A DNA stretch of 64,000 bases from Paracoccus tibetensis (GTDB taxonomy: Bacteria; Pseudomonadota; Alphaproteobacteria; Rhodobacterales; Rhodobacteraceae), in contig NZ_FMVT01000006.1 of the NCBI RefSeq assembly GCF_900102505.1, positions 1 through 64,000 on the forward strand. Direction: 5' to 3'. How positions within the stretch are numbered: the stretch's first letter is position 1; every line of letters starts with the position of its first letter. A program made the position numbers and the translations under genes. The notes beneath the pieces are model-generated. The model was not told the DNA's origin. It was given only the letters and a program-made list of their open reading frames with translations, and did no database searches. Below, in pieces: positions 7,463-17,517 of the stretch.

Positions 7463-8578
7463 TCAGGCGGCGATGCGGGGCGCTTCCTCGGGGTCGTTGC
7501 CGTCATCGGGCAGCCCCTCGCGCGAGAGCATGACGGCGACCGGGCGCAGCCAGGGCACATGGGCGCAGACGATCATCAGCGCCACCATGATGGGCACGGC
7601 GAGGAACATGCCGGGGATGCCCCAGATCAGCGCCCAGAAGGCCAGCGACAGGATGATCCCGAAGCTGGACAGGCGCAGCGTCTGGCCCAGCAGCATCGGG
7701 TCGATCACGTTGCCGATCACGAACTGCACCGCCGAGATCCCGAGGCCGATGACCAGCGTCAGCGTCGTGTCGCCGCTGAGCACGAAGACCAGGATCGTCG
7801 CGATCACGGTGGCGATGATCGAGCCGACCGAGGGGATGAAGTTCAGGATGAAGGTCAGAATCGCCACGGCCGCCGCCAGCTCCAGCCCGGCCGCGCGGAA
7901 GATCAGCCAGACGATGATCGAGGTCACCGCGCTGACGCCCGTCTTGACGACAAGGTAGCGGTTCACCCGGTGCATGATCGAGGCGATGATGCGCCGCACC
8001 TGCACCGCCTTGACCGGGTCCTCGGTCAGCCGCTCGACCTTCAGGGGGAACCAGACCCGCTCGGCGAACATAAAGCCCACGAAGAGGATCACCAGCACGC
8101 TGCCCTGCAGGATGCCCGAGGCCTGGCCCGCAAGCGAGCGGATCCAGCCGGTGATGTCGAAGCCGGTCAGCACCAGCATGATCCGCTCCTGCGCCTCGGG
8201 GCCGAGCCGCTCGGTCAGGGCGGGCAGGGCGGCCTGCGCGCGCTCGGCATAGGTGATGGCGAGGAAGACGATCTCGTTGACCTGCGCGACGATGGTGGTC
8301 GAGACCCACAGAAGGCCGAGCGCGATCCCGATCAGCGCCAGCGTGGTGGCCAGCCAGCTCGGCACCTTCAGCCGGGTCGAGATGGCGTGGATCGCGTCCG
8401 AGGTCAGGGAAAACAGGATGATGGCGATGGCCAGCGCGATCAGGATGAAGCGCGCCTGCACCAGCATGAAGAGAAGAAGCGCGAAGGCGACGATACCCAG
8501 AAAGCCCGTCTGCAGCCGCTCGCGCAGCACGGTCTCGTTCGATTGATCCACCGTCGTCCTCTGATCCAGCAACGTCAT
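7463..8578 (-). CDS. AI-2E family transporter (PerM/YdiK type)
   Basis: The 371-residue membrane protein has about eight helices. The C-terminal half carries the family signature NFIPSVGSIIATVIA and GNVIDPMLLGQTLRLSSFG, characteristic of AI-2E/PerM permeases. Members have been linked to export of autoinducer-2, Na+/H+ antiport or other small molecules, so the substrate is undefined. It lies directly downstream of gyrA on the same strand; the gyrA terminator sits in the gap before its ATG, so separate or read-through transcription is expected. Confidence 0.85.
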   Translation of the reverse strand: MTLLDQRTTVDQSNETVLRERLQTGFLGIVAFALLLFMLVQARFILIALAIAIILFSLTSDAIHAISTRLKVPSWLATTLALIGIALGLLWVSTTIVAQVNEIVFLAITYAERAQAALPALTERLGPEAQERIMLVLTGFDITGWIRSLAGQASGILQGSVLVILFVGFMFAERVWFPLKVERLTEDPVKAVQVRRIIASIMHRVNRYLVVKTGVSAVTSIIVWLIFRAAGLELAAAVAILTFILNFIPSVGSIIATVIATILVFVLSGDTTLTLVIGLGISAVQFVIGNVIDPMLLGQTLRLSSFGIILSLAFWALIWGIPGMFLAVPIMVALMIVCAHVPWLRPVAVMLSREGLPDDGNDPEEAPRIAA

Positions 8579-8608
8579 GAAAAACCCGGCCTCGCGGGGC
8601 CGGGTTCA
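8579..8608 (-). terminator. Rho-independent terminator after gyrA
   Basis: On the minus strand AACCCGGCC-CCGCGA-GGCCGGGTT is followed directly by TTT and the ATG of the next gene. The 9-bp stem plus U-tract gives a textbook intrinsic terminator beginning 6 nt after the gyrA stop. Confidence 0.85.
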
Positions 8609-8613
8609 TCCTG

Positions 8614-11421
8614 TCAGTCTTCCGCCTCGCCCGTCAATGGCCCGGCCGGCGGCGCGCTTTCGGCCGCAGCCTCCAGCACCTCGGCCTCGGCCTGCTCGGC
8701 GATGCGGGCGACCGAGACGACCGTCTCGCCATTGGTGGTGTTGAAGACCCGCACCCCGCCCGCGGTGCGCGAGCGGAAGCTGATCCCGTCCACCGGCACC
8801 CGGATCGACTGGCCGGTCGAGGTCGCCAGCATGATCTGGTCGTCCATCTCGACCGGGAAGGCGGCGACCAAGGGGCCGCCCCGCATCGCGCGGTCCATCG
8901 CCATCACGCCCTGGCCCCCGCGCCCGCGCACCGGGTAGTCGTGGCTCGAGCTGATCTTGCCGGCCCCGCGTGCGGTGATGGTCAGGATCAGGTCCTCGCG
9001 CGCCGACATCTCGGCGTAGCGGTCCTGGGTGATGGTGCCTTCGACGGTCTCCTCGTCCTCGTCCGCCTCGGCCCCGTCGTCGAGCGCGCCCGCGACCGCG
9101 CGGCGCATCTTGAGATAGGCCGCGCGCTCGGCCGGGTCGGCCTCGAAGTGGCGGATCACGGCCATGCTGACGACGCTGTCATCCTCGGCCAGCCGGATGC
9201 CGCGCACGCCGGTCGAGCTGCGGCTTTGGAACACGCGCAGGTCGGTGGCGCGGAAGCGGATCGCGCGGCCGCGCGCCGTCATCAGGATGATGTCGTCATC
9301 GTCCGTCGCCAGACGCACCCCGATCAGGCTGACGCCCTCGGGCAGCCGCATGGCGATCTTGCCGTTGCGCATGATGTTGGTGAAGTCCGACAGCGCGTTG
9401 CGGCGCACGTCCCCGCCCGAGGTGGCGAAGACGACGTGGTAGCGGTCCCATTCAGTTTCCGGGGCGTCCATCGGAAGCAGCGCGGCGATCGAGACGCCCG
9501 GGTCGATGGGCAGGATGTTGACGATCGCCTTGCCCTTCGAGGTCCGCCCGCCGAGCGGCAGCCGCCAGGTCTTGAGGCGGTAGACCATCCCGTCCGTGGT
9601 GAAGAACAGCAGCTCGGTATGGGTGTTGGCCACGAAGAGCGTGGTGACCACGTCGTCTTCCTTGGTCGCCATGCCCGACAGGCCCTTGCCGCCGCGGCGC
9701 TGGCTGCGGAACTCGGCCAAGGCGGTGCGCTTGATGTAGCCGCCCGAGGTGATGGTGACGACCATGTCCTCGCGCTCGATCAGGTCCTCGTCCATCATGT
9801 CGCCGGACCAGTCCACGATCTCGGTGCGGCGCGGCACGGCGAACAGCTCGCGCACCTCGCGCAGCTCGTCCGAAATGATGCCCATGATCCGCTCGCGCGA
9901 GGCGAGGATCGCCAGGTAGTCGCGGATCGACTCGGCCAGCGATTGCAACTCGTCCGTGACCTCCTTGACGCCGATCTGGGTCAGGCGTTGCAGGCGCAGG
10001 TCCAGGATCGCGCGGGCCTGCACCTCGGACAGGTTGTAGGTGCCGTCCTCGTTGACCGGGTGCAGCGGGTCGTCGATCAGCCGCAGGTATTCCACGATCT
10101 CATGCGCGGGCCAGCGGCGGGACATCAGCTTCTCGCGCGCCTCGGGCGCGTCCGCCGAGGCGCGGATGGTCGCCACCACCTCGTCCACGTTGCTGACGGC
10201 GACGGCGAGACCGCAGAGCACGTGGCTGCGCTCGCGCGCCTTGCGCAGCTCATAGGCGGTGCGGCGGGCGACGACTTCCTCGCGGAACGAGATGAAATGC
10301 GTGAGGAAGTCGCGCAGGGCCAGCTGCTCGGGCTTGCCGCCGTTCAGCGCCAGCATGTTGCAGCCGAAGGTCGTCTGCAGCGAGGTGAAGCGGAAGAGCT
10401 GGTTCAGCACCACGTCGGGCGTGGCGTCGCGGCGCAGCTCGACCACCACGCGCACGCCATGCCGGTCGGATTCGTCCTGAACCGAGGAGATCCCCTCGAC
10501 CCGCTTCTCCTTGGCCAGCTCGGCGATCCGCTCGATCAGGGTGGACTTGTTCACCTGATAGGGGATCTCGTCCACGACGATGGCGAAACGGTCCTTCCTC
10601 GGCTCCTCGATGTGGGTGCGGGCGCGAATGGTGACGCTGCCGCGACCCTCCAGATAGGCCTTGCGCGCGCCCGAGCGGCCGAGGATCGTGGCGCCGGTCG
10701 GGAAGTCGGGGCCGGGGATGATTTCCAGCAGGCGCTCGGTCGGCAGGTCGGGATTGTCGATCAGCTCGAGCGTCGCGTCGATCACCTCGCCGAGGTTGTG
10801 GGGCGGGATGTTCGTCGCCATGCCGACCGCGATGCCGCCCGCGCCGTTGACCAGCATGTTCGGGAAGCGCGCCGGCAGGACGGTCGGCTCGCGGTCCTTG
10901 CCGTCGTAGTTGTCCTGGAAGTCGACCGTGTCCTTGTCGATGTCCATGAGAAGGTAGTTCGCGACCTTCTCCATCCGGACCTCGGTATAGCGCATGGCGG
11001 CCGCGGAATCGCCGTCCATGCTGCCGAAGTTTCCCTGCCCGTCCAGAAGCGGCAGCGACATGGAGAAATCCTGCGCCATCCGCACCAGGGCGTCATAGAT
11101 CGCGCTGTCGCCGTGGGGGTGGTACTTGCCCATCACGTCCCCGACCGAGCGCGCAGATTTGCGATAGGGCTTGTCCGAGGTGTTGCCGCTCTCGTTCATC
11201 GCATAGAGGATGCGGCGGTGCACCGGCTTCAGCCCGTCGCGCAGGTCGGGCAGGGCGCGGCTGACGATCACCGACATCGCGTAGTCGAGATACGAGGTCC
11301 GCATCTCGCTGCTGATGTCGATCACCGGGCCGTCGTGATGCATCACCACCCGTGTCGCGGCCGTGTCCGTCTCGCCGGTGTCGGGGGTTTCGGGCAGATC
11401 GTCTTCTGGTGTGTCAGCCAC
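8614..11421 (-). CDS. gyrA: DNA gyrase subunit A
   Basis: GyrA is the breakage-reunion subunit of DNA gyrase and acts with GyrB to introduce negative supercoils. The 935-residue product contains the catalytic Tyr145 in AAMRYTE, the quinolone-resistance region [10 protein letters not shown] with Ser106 and Asp110 (the unmutated residues corresponding to E. coli 83 and 87), and the GyrA box QRRGGKG needed for DNA wrapping by the C-terminal beta-pinwheel. Acidic insertions, for example [13 protein letters not shown] in the C-domain, make it slightly longer than the E. coli protein. The start is GTG at 11421. A consensus-like promoter lies just upstream and a terminator just downstream. Confidence 0.96.
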   Translation of the reverse strand: MADTPEDDLPETPDTGETDTAATRVVMHHDGPVIDISSEMRTSYLDYAMSVIVSRALPDLRDGLKPVHRRILYAMNESGNTSDKPYRKSARSVGDVMGKYHPHGDSAIYDALVRMAQDFSMSLPLLDGQGNFGSMDGDSAAAMRYTEVRMEKVANYLLMDIDKDTVDFQDNYDGKDREPTVLPARFPNMLVNGAGGIAVGMATNIPPHNLGEVIDATLELIDNPDLPTERLLEIIPGPDFPTGATILGRSGARKAYLEGRGSVTIRARTHIEEPRKDRFAIVVDEIPYQVNKSTLIERIAELAKEKRVEGISSVQDESDRHGVRVVVELRRDATPDVVLNQLFRFTSLQTTFGCNMLALNGGKPEQLALRDFLTHFISFREEVVARRTAYELRKARERSHVLCGLAVAVSNVDEVVATIRASADAPEAREKLMSRRWPAHEIVEYLRLIDDPLHPVNEDGTYNLSEVQARAILDLRLQRLTQIGVKEVTDELQSLAESIRDYLAILASRERIMGIISDELREVRELFAVPRRTEIVDWSGDMMDEDLIEREDMVVTITSGGYIKRTALAEFRSQRRGGKGLSGMATKEDDVVTTLFVANTHTELLFFTTDGMVYRLKTWRLPLGGRTSKGKAIVNILPIDPGVSIAALLPMDAPETEWDRYHVVFATSGGDVRRNALSDFTNIMRNGKIAMRLPEGVSLIGVRLATDDDDIILMTARGRAIRFRATDLRVFQSRSSTGVRGIRLAEDDSVVSMAVIRHFEADPAERAAYLKMRRAVAGALDDGAEADEDEETVEGTITQDRYAEMSAREDLILTITARGAGKISSSHDYPVRGRGGQGVMAMDRAMRGGPLVAAFPVEMDDQIMLATSTGQSIRVPVDGISFRSRTAGGVRVFNTTNGETVVSVARIAEQAEAEVLEAAAESAPPAGPLTGEAED

Positions 11422-11450
11422 GGGCAGTCCTCAACATCTTGTTGAAACCC

Positions 11451-11479
11451 GGTATAGCCGATGGCCGGGGCAGGGGCAA
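11451..11479 (-). promoter_or_regulatory. Candidate sigma70 promoter of gyrA
   Basis: On the minus strand TTGCCC (11479-11474) and TATACC (11456-11451) are separated by exactly 17 nt. The predicted start site leaves a leader of about 20-25 nt before the GTG of gyrA. Confidence 0.6.
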
Positions 11480-11525
11480 TGAAACCCCGCCCGAAAGCCC
11501 GTGCTCGCGGTGTTTTGCGCGCCGT

Positions 11526-11990
11526 TCAGCCGCGCCGCGCGGCCAGCAGCCAGACCCCGGCCAGCCCGGCCGAGAAGAGCGCGTTCCAGCCCGCCATCGA
11601 AACGCCTAGAAAGCTCCACGCGATCTCGTCGCAGCGCACGACCGGGGCCGATTGCAGGCGCGTCATCAGCTCCTGCGCAGACATGCGGGCGAAATCGCCG
11701 ACCGAGCCCGAGCAGTGCGACGGCCCGGCCCACCAGGTCATCTCGACGCCGACATGGTAGATCGCAAGCCCCACCGCCGCGCCTGCCGCCGCCATCCCGA
11801 GCGGCGCCAGCAGCCGCGTCCGGCCGGTCAGCCAGACCAGCCCGCCAAGCGCCACGGCCGCCACATGCGGCCAGCGCTGCAGCACGCACAGCTCGCAGGG
11901 CGCGTAGCCCGCCGCCTGGAAGGCCAGCGCCGCGATCAGCAGGAAGGCCGAGCCGGCGGCCGCCAGGATCGAGAGTTGCGTGCCGCTCAT
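11526..11990 (-). CDS. dsbB: Disulfide bond formation protein DsbB
   Basis: DsbB reoxidises periplasmic DsbA and passes electrons to quinone. The 154-residue product has four transmembrane helices, the first redox pair Cys32-x-x-Cys35 in PCELCVLQRW after helix 1, and a second pair in the later periplasmic loop (SHCSG and VRCDE). The ATG at 11990 overlaps the stop of the DedA-like gene by 4 nt, so the two are co-translated. A DsbA-like protein is encoded at 17518-18255, a plausible partner. Confidence 0.88.
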   Translation of the reverse strand: MSGTQLSILAAAGSAFLLIAALAFQAAGYAPCELCVLQRWPHVAAVALGGLVWLTGRTRLLAPLGMAAAGAAVGLAIYHVGVEMTWWAGPSHCSGSVGDFARMSAQELMTRLQSAPVVRCDEIAWSFLGVSMAGWNALFSAGLAGVWLLAARRG

Positions 11991-12565
11991 AGATACCTCA
12001 GCGCCGCGAAGCCGCCCACGAGGGCGATCATGAACAGGGTGAAGACAAGGCCGAGCCGCTGCTCGATGAAGCTCTTGATGGGCGATCCGAAGCGCCACAG
12101 CAGGCCCGCCACGATGAAGAAGCGCAGCGCCCGGCCGAGGATCGAGACGGCGATGAACAGCGGCAGCGACAGGCCGGCCGCGCCCGAAAAGATGGTGATG
12201 ACCTTGAACGGGAAGGGCGTGACGGCAGCGATCAGCACCGCCCAGCCCCCGTATTCGGCGAAACGTGCGGCCAGGTCGGCATAGGCGGCCTCCTTGCCGT
12301 AGGCGGTCAGCACCCATTGCCCGACCGTGTCCATCAGCGCCGCCCCGATCCAGTAGCCGAGAAGCGCGCCAAGGACCGAGCCGACCGTCGCGATGGTGGC
12401 GATGATGAAGGCCCGCTGCCGGCGCGCCAGCACCATCGGGATCATCAGCACGTCCGGCGGGATCGGAAAGACCGAGCTTTCCACGAAGCTGACCGAGAAG
12501 AGCGAGGCGTCGGCATGGCGGTGCCCCGCCAGTCCCATGGTCCAGTCGTAAAGCCTGCGCAGCAT
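11987..12565 (-). CDS. DedA/YqaA-type membrane protein (VTT domain)
   Basis: The 192-residue product has the motifs SFVESSVFPIPPDVLM and GYWIGAALMDTVGQW and AAVTPFPFKVITIFSGAAG, which place it in the VTT/DedA superfamily of membrane proteins, YqaA branch. Family members influence lipid scrambling or transport and membrane energetics. It overlaps dsbB by 4 nt. Function in this host is inferred from family only. Confidence 0.8.
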   Translation of the reverse strand: MLRRLYDWTMGLAGHRHADASLFSVSFVESSVFPIPPDVLMIPMVLARRQRAFIIATIATVGSVLGALLGYWIGAALMDTVGQWVLTAYGKEAAYADLAARFAEYGGWAVLIAAVTPFPFKVITIFSGAAGLSLPLFIAVSILGRALRFFIVAGLLWRFGSPIKSFIEQRLGLVFTLFMIALVGGFAALRYL

Positions 12566-12718
12566 GTCAGCCCCTTTCGTGCCTTTCGCGGTGCTTCCCC
12601 CCGGGCGTTCCGCGCGTCAAGCCCCTCCCGCGCCTGTCGCGGCGCTGTGATCGCCGGAACTGCCCGCCCGGCCGGGCGTTCCGCATCATCTTCAGGCACA
12701 TCCGGGGGGATTTGGCAC

Positions 12719-13561
12719 ATGCAGTGGCGGGGCAGGCGGGGCAGCCGGAACGTCGTGGACCGGCGCCGCGCGGGCGGGATGGGCGCGGCGGGCGGCCTTG
12801 GGATCGCAGGGACGCTGGCCGTCCTGGCCTTCGGCTATTTCTTCGGCATCGACGTGAGCCCGCTGCTCCAGGATCAGGGGCGCGGCGCCGGCACCGGCGA
12901 GCTGACGCAGCGCGACGAGGATTGGGGGCAGTTCGTTTCGGTCGTCCTCGCCGATACCGAGGAGGTCTGGCAGCCCGTGCTCCGCGACCAGGCGGGGCTG
13001 ACCTACGAGGACCCGCAGCTCGTCCTCTTCCGCGGCGTGGTGCAGTCGGCCTGCGGCGGGGCCTCCTCGGCGATGGGGCCGTTCTACTGCCCGGGCGACC
13101 AGCGCGTCTATCTGGACACGGACTTCTTCGACATGATGGCCGAGCGGATGGGCGCGGGCGGCGATTTCGCCGCCGCCTATGTCATCGCCCACGAGGTCGG
13201 CCACCATGTCCAGAACCTGACCGGCACCCTCGCCGAGGTGAACCGCCAGCGCGGCCGCCTGCCCGAGGCCGAGGCGAACCGCCTCTCGGTCGCGACCGAG
13301 CTGCAGGCCGACTGCTATGCCGGCATCTGGGCCCGGCAGGCGCAGGAACGATTCGGCACGCTCGACGTTGGTGACCTTGAAGAGGCCATGCGGGCGGCCG
13401 AGGCTGTCGGCGATGACGTGATCCAGGCCAGCGCGGGCCGCACGCCGATGCCGGACAGCTTCACCCACGGCACGGCCGCGCAGCGCCAGACCTGGCTGAT
13501 GCGCGGCTTTCAGTCCGGCGACATGGCCCAGTGCGACACATTCGGCGCGCGCGATCTGTGA
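12719..13561 (+). CDS. Neutral zinc metallopeptidase (YpfJ family)
   Basis: The 280-residue product has one N-terminal transmembrane helix (residues about 22-43) and the zinc-binding motif His158-Glu159-x-x-His162 in AYVIAHEVGHHVQNL, with the downstream ELQADCYAGIWA that supplies the third zinc ligand in this family. It is likely anchored in the inner membrane with a periplasmic catalytic domain. The natural substrate is unknown. The ATG at 12719 is chosen because the family starts with a basic stretch (RGRRGSRNVVDRR) just before the membrane segment; the Shine-Dalgarno is GGGGGGA. Confidence 0.87.
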   Translation: MQWRGRRGSRNVVDRRRAGGMGAAGGLGIAGTLAVLAFGYFFGIDVSPLLQDQGRGAGTGELTQRDEDWGQFVSVVLADTEEVWQPVLRDQAGLTYEDPQLVLFRGVVQSACGGASSAMGPFYCPGDQRVYLDTDFFDMMAERMGAGGDFAAAYVIAHEVGHHVQNLTGTLAEVNRQRGRLPEAEANRLSVATELQADCYAGIWARQAQERFGTLDVGDLEEAMRAAEAVGDDVIQASAGRTPMPDSFTHGTAAQRQTWLMRGFQSGDMAQCDTFGARDL

Positions 13562-13588
13562 CGCGCCGCCACCGACCCGGAGGATGAG

Positions 13589-13696
13589 ATGACCCTGATC
13601 GTGAGCCTTGTCGGGCTGCTGACAGCCCTTGGACTGACGCTTGCCGTGGGCGCGCCGCGGCCCCGCCGCGTGCCGGTGCGCGTGCGGCGGCGCTAG
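13589..13696 (+). CDS. Small membrane protein of 35 residues, hypothetical
   Basis: An ATG preceded by CCGGAGG at 5 nt opens a 35-codon frame: a hydrophobic helix (TLIVSLVGLLTALGLTLAVG) followed by a very basic tail rich in Arg. It starts 27 nt after the metallopeptidase stop and could be co-transcribed with it. It is too short for homology-free confirmation, but the ribosome-binding site and clean single-pass topology favour a real gene. Confidence 0.45.
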   Translation: MTLIVSLVGLLTALGLTLAVGAPRPRRVPVRVRRR

Positions 13697-13878
13697 CGCG
13701 GCAGGCGCGGCGCCCGGCCATGCTCCAGCGTGGCCCAGGCCGGCCACCAGCCCAGCCATTCCAGCAGCACCAGCAGCAGCGCGGCGCCGATGACGCCGAA
13801 GACCACCATGACCATCCTGGCGCTCGGGGGATTTCGCACCCATTTGACCGCTCTGAGCAGCCAGACCATGTTGTTCAT
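13693..13878 (-). CDS. Small conserved-type membrane protein of 61 residues
   Basis: The product starts MNNMVWLLRAVKWVRNPPS, then has one transmembrane helix (MVVFGVIGAALLLVLLEWLGW) and a short basic tail. This layout with the WVxNPPS motif is seen in short hypothetical proteins of Rhodobacterales. The ATG at 13878 is chosen over 13908 because GGGAGCGGGA precedes it. It is convergent with the 35-residue gene and overlaps it by 4 nt. Confidence 0.65.
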   Translation of the reverse strand: MNNMVWLLRAVKWVRNPPSARMVMVVFGVIGAALLLVLLEWLGWWPAWATLEHGRAPRLPR

Positions 13879-13946
13879 TCCCGCTCCCGCGACTAAGTGC
13901 TTGGGCAAGACCTAAAGACGCCGCGCCGAAACTCAAGAGCCCGACC

Positions 13947-14408
13947 TTGCCCCATCACCAGGACAGCCGCGACCTTCCCTACAGCGCGCGGCAGATGTAC
14001 GACCTTGTCGCCGATATCGAGAGCTATCCGCAGTTCCTGCCCTGGAACAGCGCCGCCCGCATCCGAACGCGCCGCGAGACACCCGAGGGCGCCGAGGAGG
14101 TGGCGGCCGATCTGGTCATCAGCTTCAAGGTCTTCCGCGAGCGCTTCGGCAGCCGCGTCCTCCTCTGGCCCGAGGACGAGGACGGGCTGCTGCGCATCGA
14201 CACGGAATATCTGGACGGTCCGTTCAAGTACATGCGCAGCGGCTGGACCTTCCGCGACCGCCCCGAGGGCGGCTGCCACGTGGACTTCTTCGTCGATTTC
14301 GAGTTCCGCAACGCGATCCTGCAGCGCCTGATCGGCGTCGTCTTCACCGAAGCGATGCGCCGGATCGTCCGCGCCTTCGAGGAACGCGCCCGAACACTTT
14401 ATTCCTGA
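13947..14408 (+). CDS. COQ10/RatA-type START-domain protein (ubiquinone-binding)
   Basis: The 153-residue product belongs to the SRPBCC polyketide-cyclase-like family that includes COQ10 and RatA. It shows the typical start LPYSARQMYDLVADIESYPQ, the central TEYLDGPFKYMRSGW and the C-terminal FTEAMRRIVRAFEERARTLY. Alphaproteobacterial members bind ubiquinone or its precursors; a ribosome-targeting toxin role has been shown only for E. coli RatA. The start is TTG at 13947, because no ATG precedes the conserved N-terminus. Confidence 0.82.
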   Translation: MPHHQDSRDLPYSARQMYDLVADIESYPQFLPWNSAARIRTRRETPEGAEEVAADLVISFKVFRERFGSRVLLWPEDEDGLLRIDTEYLDGPFKYMRSGWTFRDRPEGGCHVDFFVDFEFRNAILQRLIGVVFTEAMRRIVRAFEERARTLYS

Positions 14409-14418
14409 AGGAGACGCC

Positions 14419-14772
14419 ATGCTGCCCGACGCTCCGCACCGCCCTGACCTGATGCCGGCCAAGACGGTCTATGCCCTCTACGCCATCGGCTACCTGGTGG
14501 CGCTGACGACGGTGGCCGGGGTCATCTACGCCTATCTGACGCGCGGCAAGGACCCGCTGCTCGACAGCCATTTCGACTTCCAGATCCGCACCTTCTGGAT
14601 CAGCCTCGCGATCGCGGCCCTCGCCTTCGCAACGATGGTCCTCGGCATCGGTTTCCTCATCTGGATCTTCCTGGCGATCTGGGGCCTTCTTCGCACCGTC
14701 TCCGGCTTCCTGCTCGCCCATGAGGGCAAGCCAATCACCGGCACCCGCCATTTCGGCATGATCGCCTACTGA
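14419..14772 (+). CDS. DUF4870-like small membrane protein
   Basis: The 117-residue product has three hydrophobic helices (AKTVYALYAIGYLVALTTV, FWISLAIAALAFATMVL, GFLIWIFLAIWGLLRTVSG) and the C-terminal motif GKPITGTRHFG. This resembles DUF4870/TIGR-type hypothetical membrane proteins. It follows the COQ10-like gene by 10 nt with GAAGGAG as ribosome-binding site, so the two form an operon. Function unknown. Confidence 0.7.
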   Translation: MLPDAPHRPDLMPAKTVYALYAIGYLVALTTVAGVIYAYLTRGKDPLLDSHFDFQIRTFWISLAIAALAFATMVLGIGFLIWIFLAIWGLLRTVSGFLLAHEGKPITGTRHFGMIAY

Positions 14773-14792
14773 GCCGTCTTCTTCTTCATTTG

Positions 14793-14840
14793 CATATCCC
14801 GGGGGTCCGGGGGCAGAGCCCCCGGCCGTCGCGGGACGCA
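14793..14840 (-). repeat. Dispersed GC-rich intergenic repeat, copy 2
   Basis: Read on the minus strand it is GCGTCCCGCG, a GGGGGC-TCT-GCCCCC hairpin, then CCCCCGGGATATGCA. It lies between convergent genes (DUF4870-like and metK) just past the metK stop. Confidence 0.75.
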
Positions 14841-14842
14841 AA

Positions 14843-16021
14843 TCAACTCAAGGCAGCCCGCAGCGCCTCCGCCCGGTCCGTCCGCTCCCAGGTGAAGGCG
14901 GTGGCGCCGTTCAGCGGGTGCGGCGCGCGGCCGAAATGGCCGAAGGTCGCGGTCGGGCGATAGATCGGATGCAGCAGGTCCAGATCGCGGATGATCGCGA
15001 AGGGCCGCAGGTCGAACACCTCGCGCACCGCGTCCACGATCCGGGCCACCGGCACCGTCTCGGTCCCGAAGCAGTTCAGGCTGATCGAGGTCGGCTCGGC
15101 CACGCCGATCGCGTAGCTCACCTGGATCTCGCAGCGGCTCGCCAGCCCTGCGGCGACGATGTTCTTGGCGACCCACCGCCCCGCATAGGCCGCCGAGCGG
15201 TCCACCTTGGACGGGTCCTTGCCCGAGAACGCGCCGCCGCCGTGGCGCGCCATGCCGCCATAGCTGTCCACGATGATCTTGCGCCCGGTTAGGCCGCAGT
15301 CGCCCACCGGCCCGCCGATGACGAACTTGCCCGTGGGGTTGACGAAGTACTTGGTGGCGTCCGACAGCCACTCGGCCGGCAGGACCGGCTTGATGATCTC
15401 TTCGATCACCGCCTCGCGCAGGTCGGACAGCGCGATCTCGGGGCTGTGCTGGGTGGACAGCACGACCGCGTCGATCCCCTCGGGCCGGCCGTCCGCGTCG
15501 TAGCGCAGCGTGACCTGCGACTTTGCGTCCGGGCGCAGCCAAGGCAGGGTGCTGTCGCGGCGGACCTTGCTCTGCCGCTCGACCAGGCGGTGGGCATAGG
15601 TGATGGGCGCGGGCATCAGCACGTCGGTCTCGTCCGAGGCATAACCGAACATGAGGCCCTGATCCCCGGCCCCCTGCTCTTCGAGGTTCGCGCGGTCAAC
15701 CCCTTGATTGATCTCAGGAGACTGCTTGCCGATGATGTTGATGACCGAGCAGGTCGCCCCGTCGAAGCCGACATCGGACGAGGTGTAGCCGGTGTCGTTG
15801 ATGACCCCGCGCACGATCGCTTCCAGATCGACCCATGCGCTCGTCGTGATCTCGCCCGAGATGATCGCCACCCCGGTCTTGACCATCGTCTCGCAGGCGA
15901 CGCGGGCGCGCGGGTCCTCGGCCAGGATCGCGTCGAGGATCGCGTCGCTGATCTGGTCGGCGATCTTGTCGGGATGGCCCTCGGAGACGGATTCCGAGGT
16001 AAAAAGCGAATATTCGGTCAT
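14843..16021 (-). CDS. metK: S-adenosylmethionine synthetase
   Basis: MetK makes S-adenosylmethionine from methionine and ATP. The 392-residue product has the family motifs [12 protein letters not shown] (here EEQGAGDQG) and [20 protein letters not shown], and the N-terminal [17 protein letters not shown] with the ATP-binding histidine. It lies 4 nt after the ahcY stop, so ahcY and metK form one operon covering recycling and regeneration of the methyl donor. Confidence 0.96.
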   Translation of the reverse strand: MTEYSLFTSESVSEGHPDKIADQISDAILDAILAEDPRARVACETMVKTGVAIISGEITTSAWVDLEAIVRGVINDTGYTSSDVGFDGATCSVINIIGKQSPEINQGVDRANLEEQGAGDQGLMFGYASDETDVLMPAPITYAHRLVERQSKVRRDSTLPWLRPDAKSQVTLRYDADGRPEGIDAVVLSTQHSPEIALSDLREAVIEEIIKPVLPAEWLSDATKYFVNPTGKFVIGGPVGDCGLTGRKIIVDSYGGMARHGGGAFSGKDPSKVDRSAAYAGRWVAKNIVAAGLASRCEIQVSYAIGVAEPTSISLNCFGTETVPVARIVDAVREVFDLRPFAIIRDLDLLHPIYRPTATFGHFGRAPHPLNGATAFTWERTDRAEALRAALS

Positions 16022-16025
16022 GGGA

Positions 16026-17435
16026 TCAATACCGGTAGTGGTCGGACTTGAACGGGCCTTCCGGCGTCACGCCGATATAGGCCGCCTGCTCGGGCGAAAG
16101 CGTCGAGAGCTTTGCGCCGATCTTCTCCAGGTGCAGCCGCGCCACCTTCTCGTCCAGCGCCTTGGGCAGGATGTAGACGCCGGGCTTGTAGTCCTCGCCC
16201 TTGGTCCACAGCTCGATCTGCGCGAGCACCTGGTTGGTGAAGCTGGCCGACATCACGAAGGACGGGTGCCCGGTCGCATTCCCCAGGTTCAGCAGGCGCC
16301 CTTGACTGAGCAGGATGATCCGGTTGCCCGAGGGCATCTCGATCATGTCCACCTGGTCCTTGACGTTGGTCCATTTGTGGTTGCGCAGGGCGGCAACCTG
16401 GATCTCGTTGTCGAAATGGCCGATATTGCCGACGATCGCCATGTCCTTCATCTCGCGCATATGCTCGAGCCGGATGACGTCGCGGTTGCCGGTCGTGGTG
16501 ATGAAGATGTCGGCCGTCGCGGCGACGTCTTCCAGAGTCACCACCTCGAAGCCGTCCATCGCGGCCTGAAGGGCGCAGATCGGATCGACCTCGGTCACCT
16601 TCACCCGCGCGCCGGCGCCCTGCAGCGAGGCGGCCGAGCCCTTGCCCACATCGCCATAGCCGCAGACGACGGCGACCTTGCCGGCCATCATCACGTCGGT
16701 GGCGCGGCGGATGCCGTCGACCAGCGATTCCTTGCAGCCGTACTTGTTGTCGAACTTCGACTTGGTGACGCTGTCGTTCACGTTGATTGCGGGGAAGGGC
16801 AGCTGGCCCTTCTTCTGCAGGTCATAGAGGCGGTGCACGCCGGTCGTGGTTTCCTCGGACACGCCCACGATCTGGTCGCGCATCCGGGTGAACCAGCCCG
16901 GCGACTGCGCCTGCCGCTTGGCGATCTGCGACTTGATGACCGCTTCCTCGTCCGACTGCGGGACCGGGATGATGTCTTCGCCCGCCTCGGCCCGCGCGCC
17001 GAGCAGGATGTACAGCGTCGCGTCCCCGCCATCGTCGAGGATCAGGTTCGGCCCCTCGGGGAACAGGAACGAGCGGTCGAGATAGTCCCAATGCTCTTCC
17101 AGCGACTGGCCCTTCACCGCGAAAACCGGGATGCCGGCGGCCGCGATGGCGGCGGCGGCGTGGTCCTGGGTCGAGAAGATGTTGCAGGACGCCCACCGGA
17201 CATCGGCACCGAGCGCGACCAGCGTCTCGATCAGGACGGCGGTCTGGATGGTCATGTGCAGGCTGCCGACGATGCGCGCGCCGGCCAGGGGCTTGGCCGC
17301 GCCATATTCGGCACGCAGGGCCATGAGGCCCGGCATCTCGGTCTCGGCGATGTCCAGCTCCTTGCGGCCGAAGCCGGCAAGGGCGATGTCCTTGATGATG
17401 TAGTCCGTCACGCGCGGCCCCGTCTTTATCGTCAT
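16026..17435 (-). CDS. ahcY: Adenosylhomocysteinase
   Basis: AhcY hydrolyses S-adenosylhomocysteine to adenosine and homocysteine, relieving inhibition of methyltransferases. The 469-residue product shows the NAD-binding [11 protein letters not shown], the substrate motif [10 protein letters not shown] and the C-terminal KSDHYRY. The ATG at 17435 ([17 protein letters not shown]) fits the family N-terminus better than an upstream ATG at 17462. No clear Shine-Dalgarno precedes it. It is upstream of metK in the same operon. I looked for an SAH or SAM riboswitch in the 80-nt leader and did not recognise one. Confidence 0.95.
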   Translation of the reverse strand: MTIKTGPRVTDYIIKDIALAGFGRKELDIAETEMPGLMALRAEYGAAKPLAGARIVGSLHMTIQTAVLIETLVALGADVRWASCNIFSTQDHAAAAIAAAGIPVFAVKGQSLEEHWDYLDRSFLFPEGPNLILDDGGDATLYILLGARAEAGEDIIPVPQSDEEAVIKSQIAKRQAQSPGWFTRMRDQIVGVSEETTTGVHRLYDLQKKGQLPFPAINVNDSVTKSKFDNKYGCKESLVDGIRRATDVMMAGKVAVVCGYGDVGKGSAASLQGAGARVKVTEVDPICALQAAMDGFEVVTLEDVAATADIFITTTGNRDVIRLEHMREMKDMAIVGNIGHFDNEIQVAALRNHKWTNVKDQVDMIEMPSGNRIILLSQGRLLNLGNATGHPSFVMSASFTNQVLAQIELWTKGEDYKPGVYILPKALDEKVARLHLEKIGAKLSTLSPEQAAYIGVTPEGPFKSDHYRY

Positions 17436-17517
17436 GCAAATGTTGACAGCGGGATAGCGCAACCGGGCGGGGATCGAAAGGCCCGAACGTTCGGCATTCG
17501 CGGCAGTTCGTCGCCCC

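Noticed and set aside
12600..12690. Direct repeat CCGGGCGTTCCGC, two copies about 70 nt apart
   Set aside because: Short, GC-rich and without further copies or clear function; probably chance.
16026..17517. SAM or SAH riboswitch ahead of ahcY-metK
   Set aside because: The roughly 80-nt leader has only a short CCGAACGTTCGG palindrome; I could not match it to any SAM, SAH or SAM/SAH aptamer consensus.
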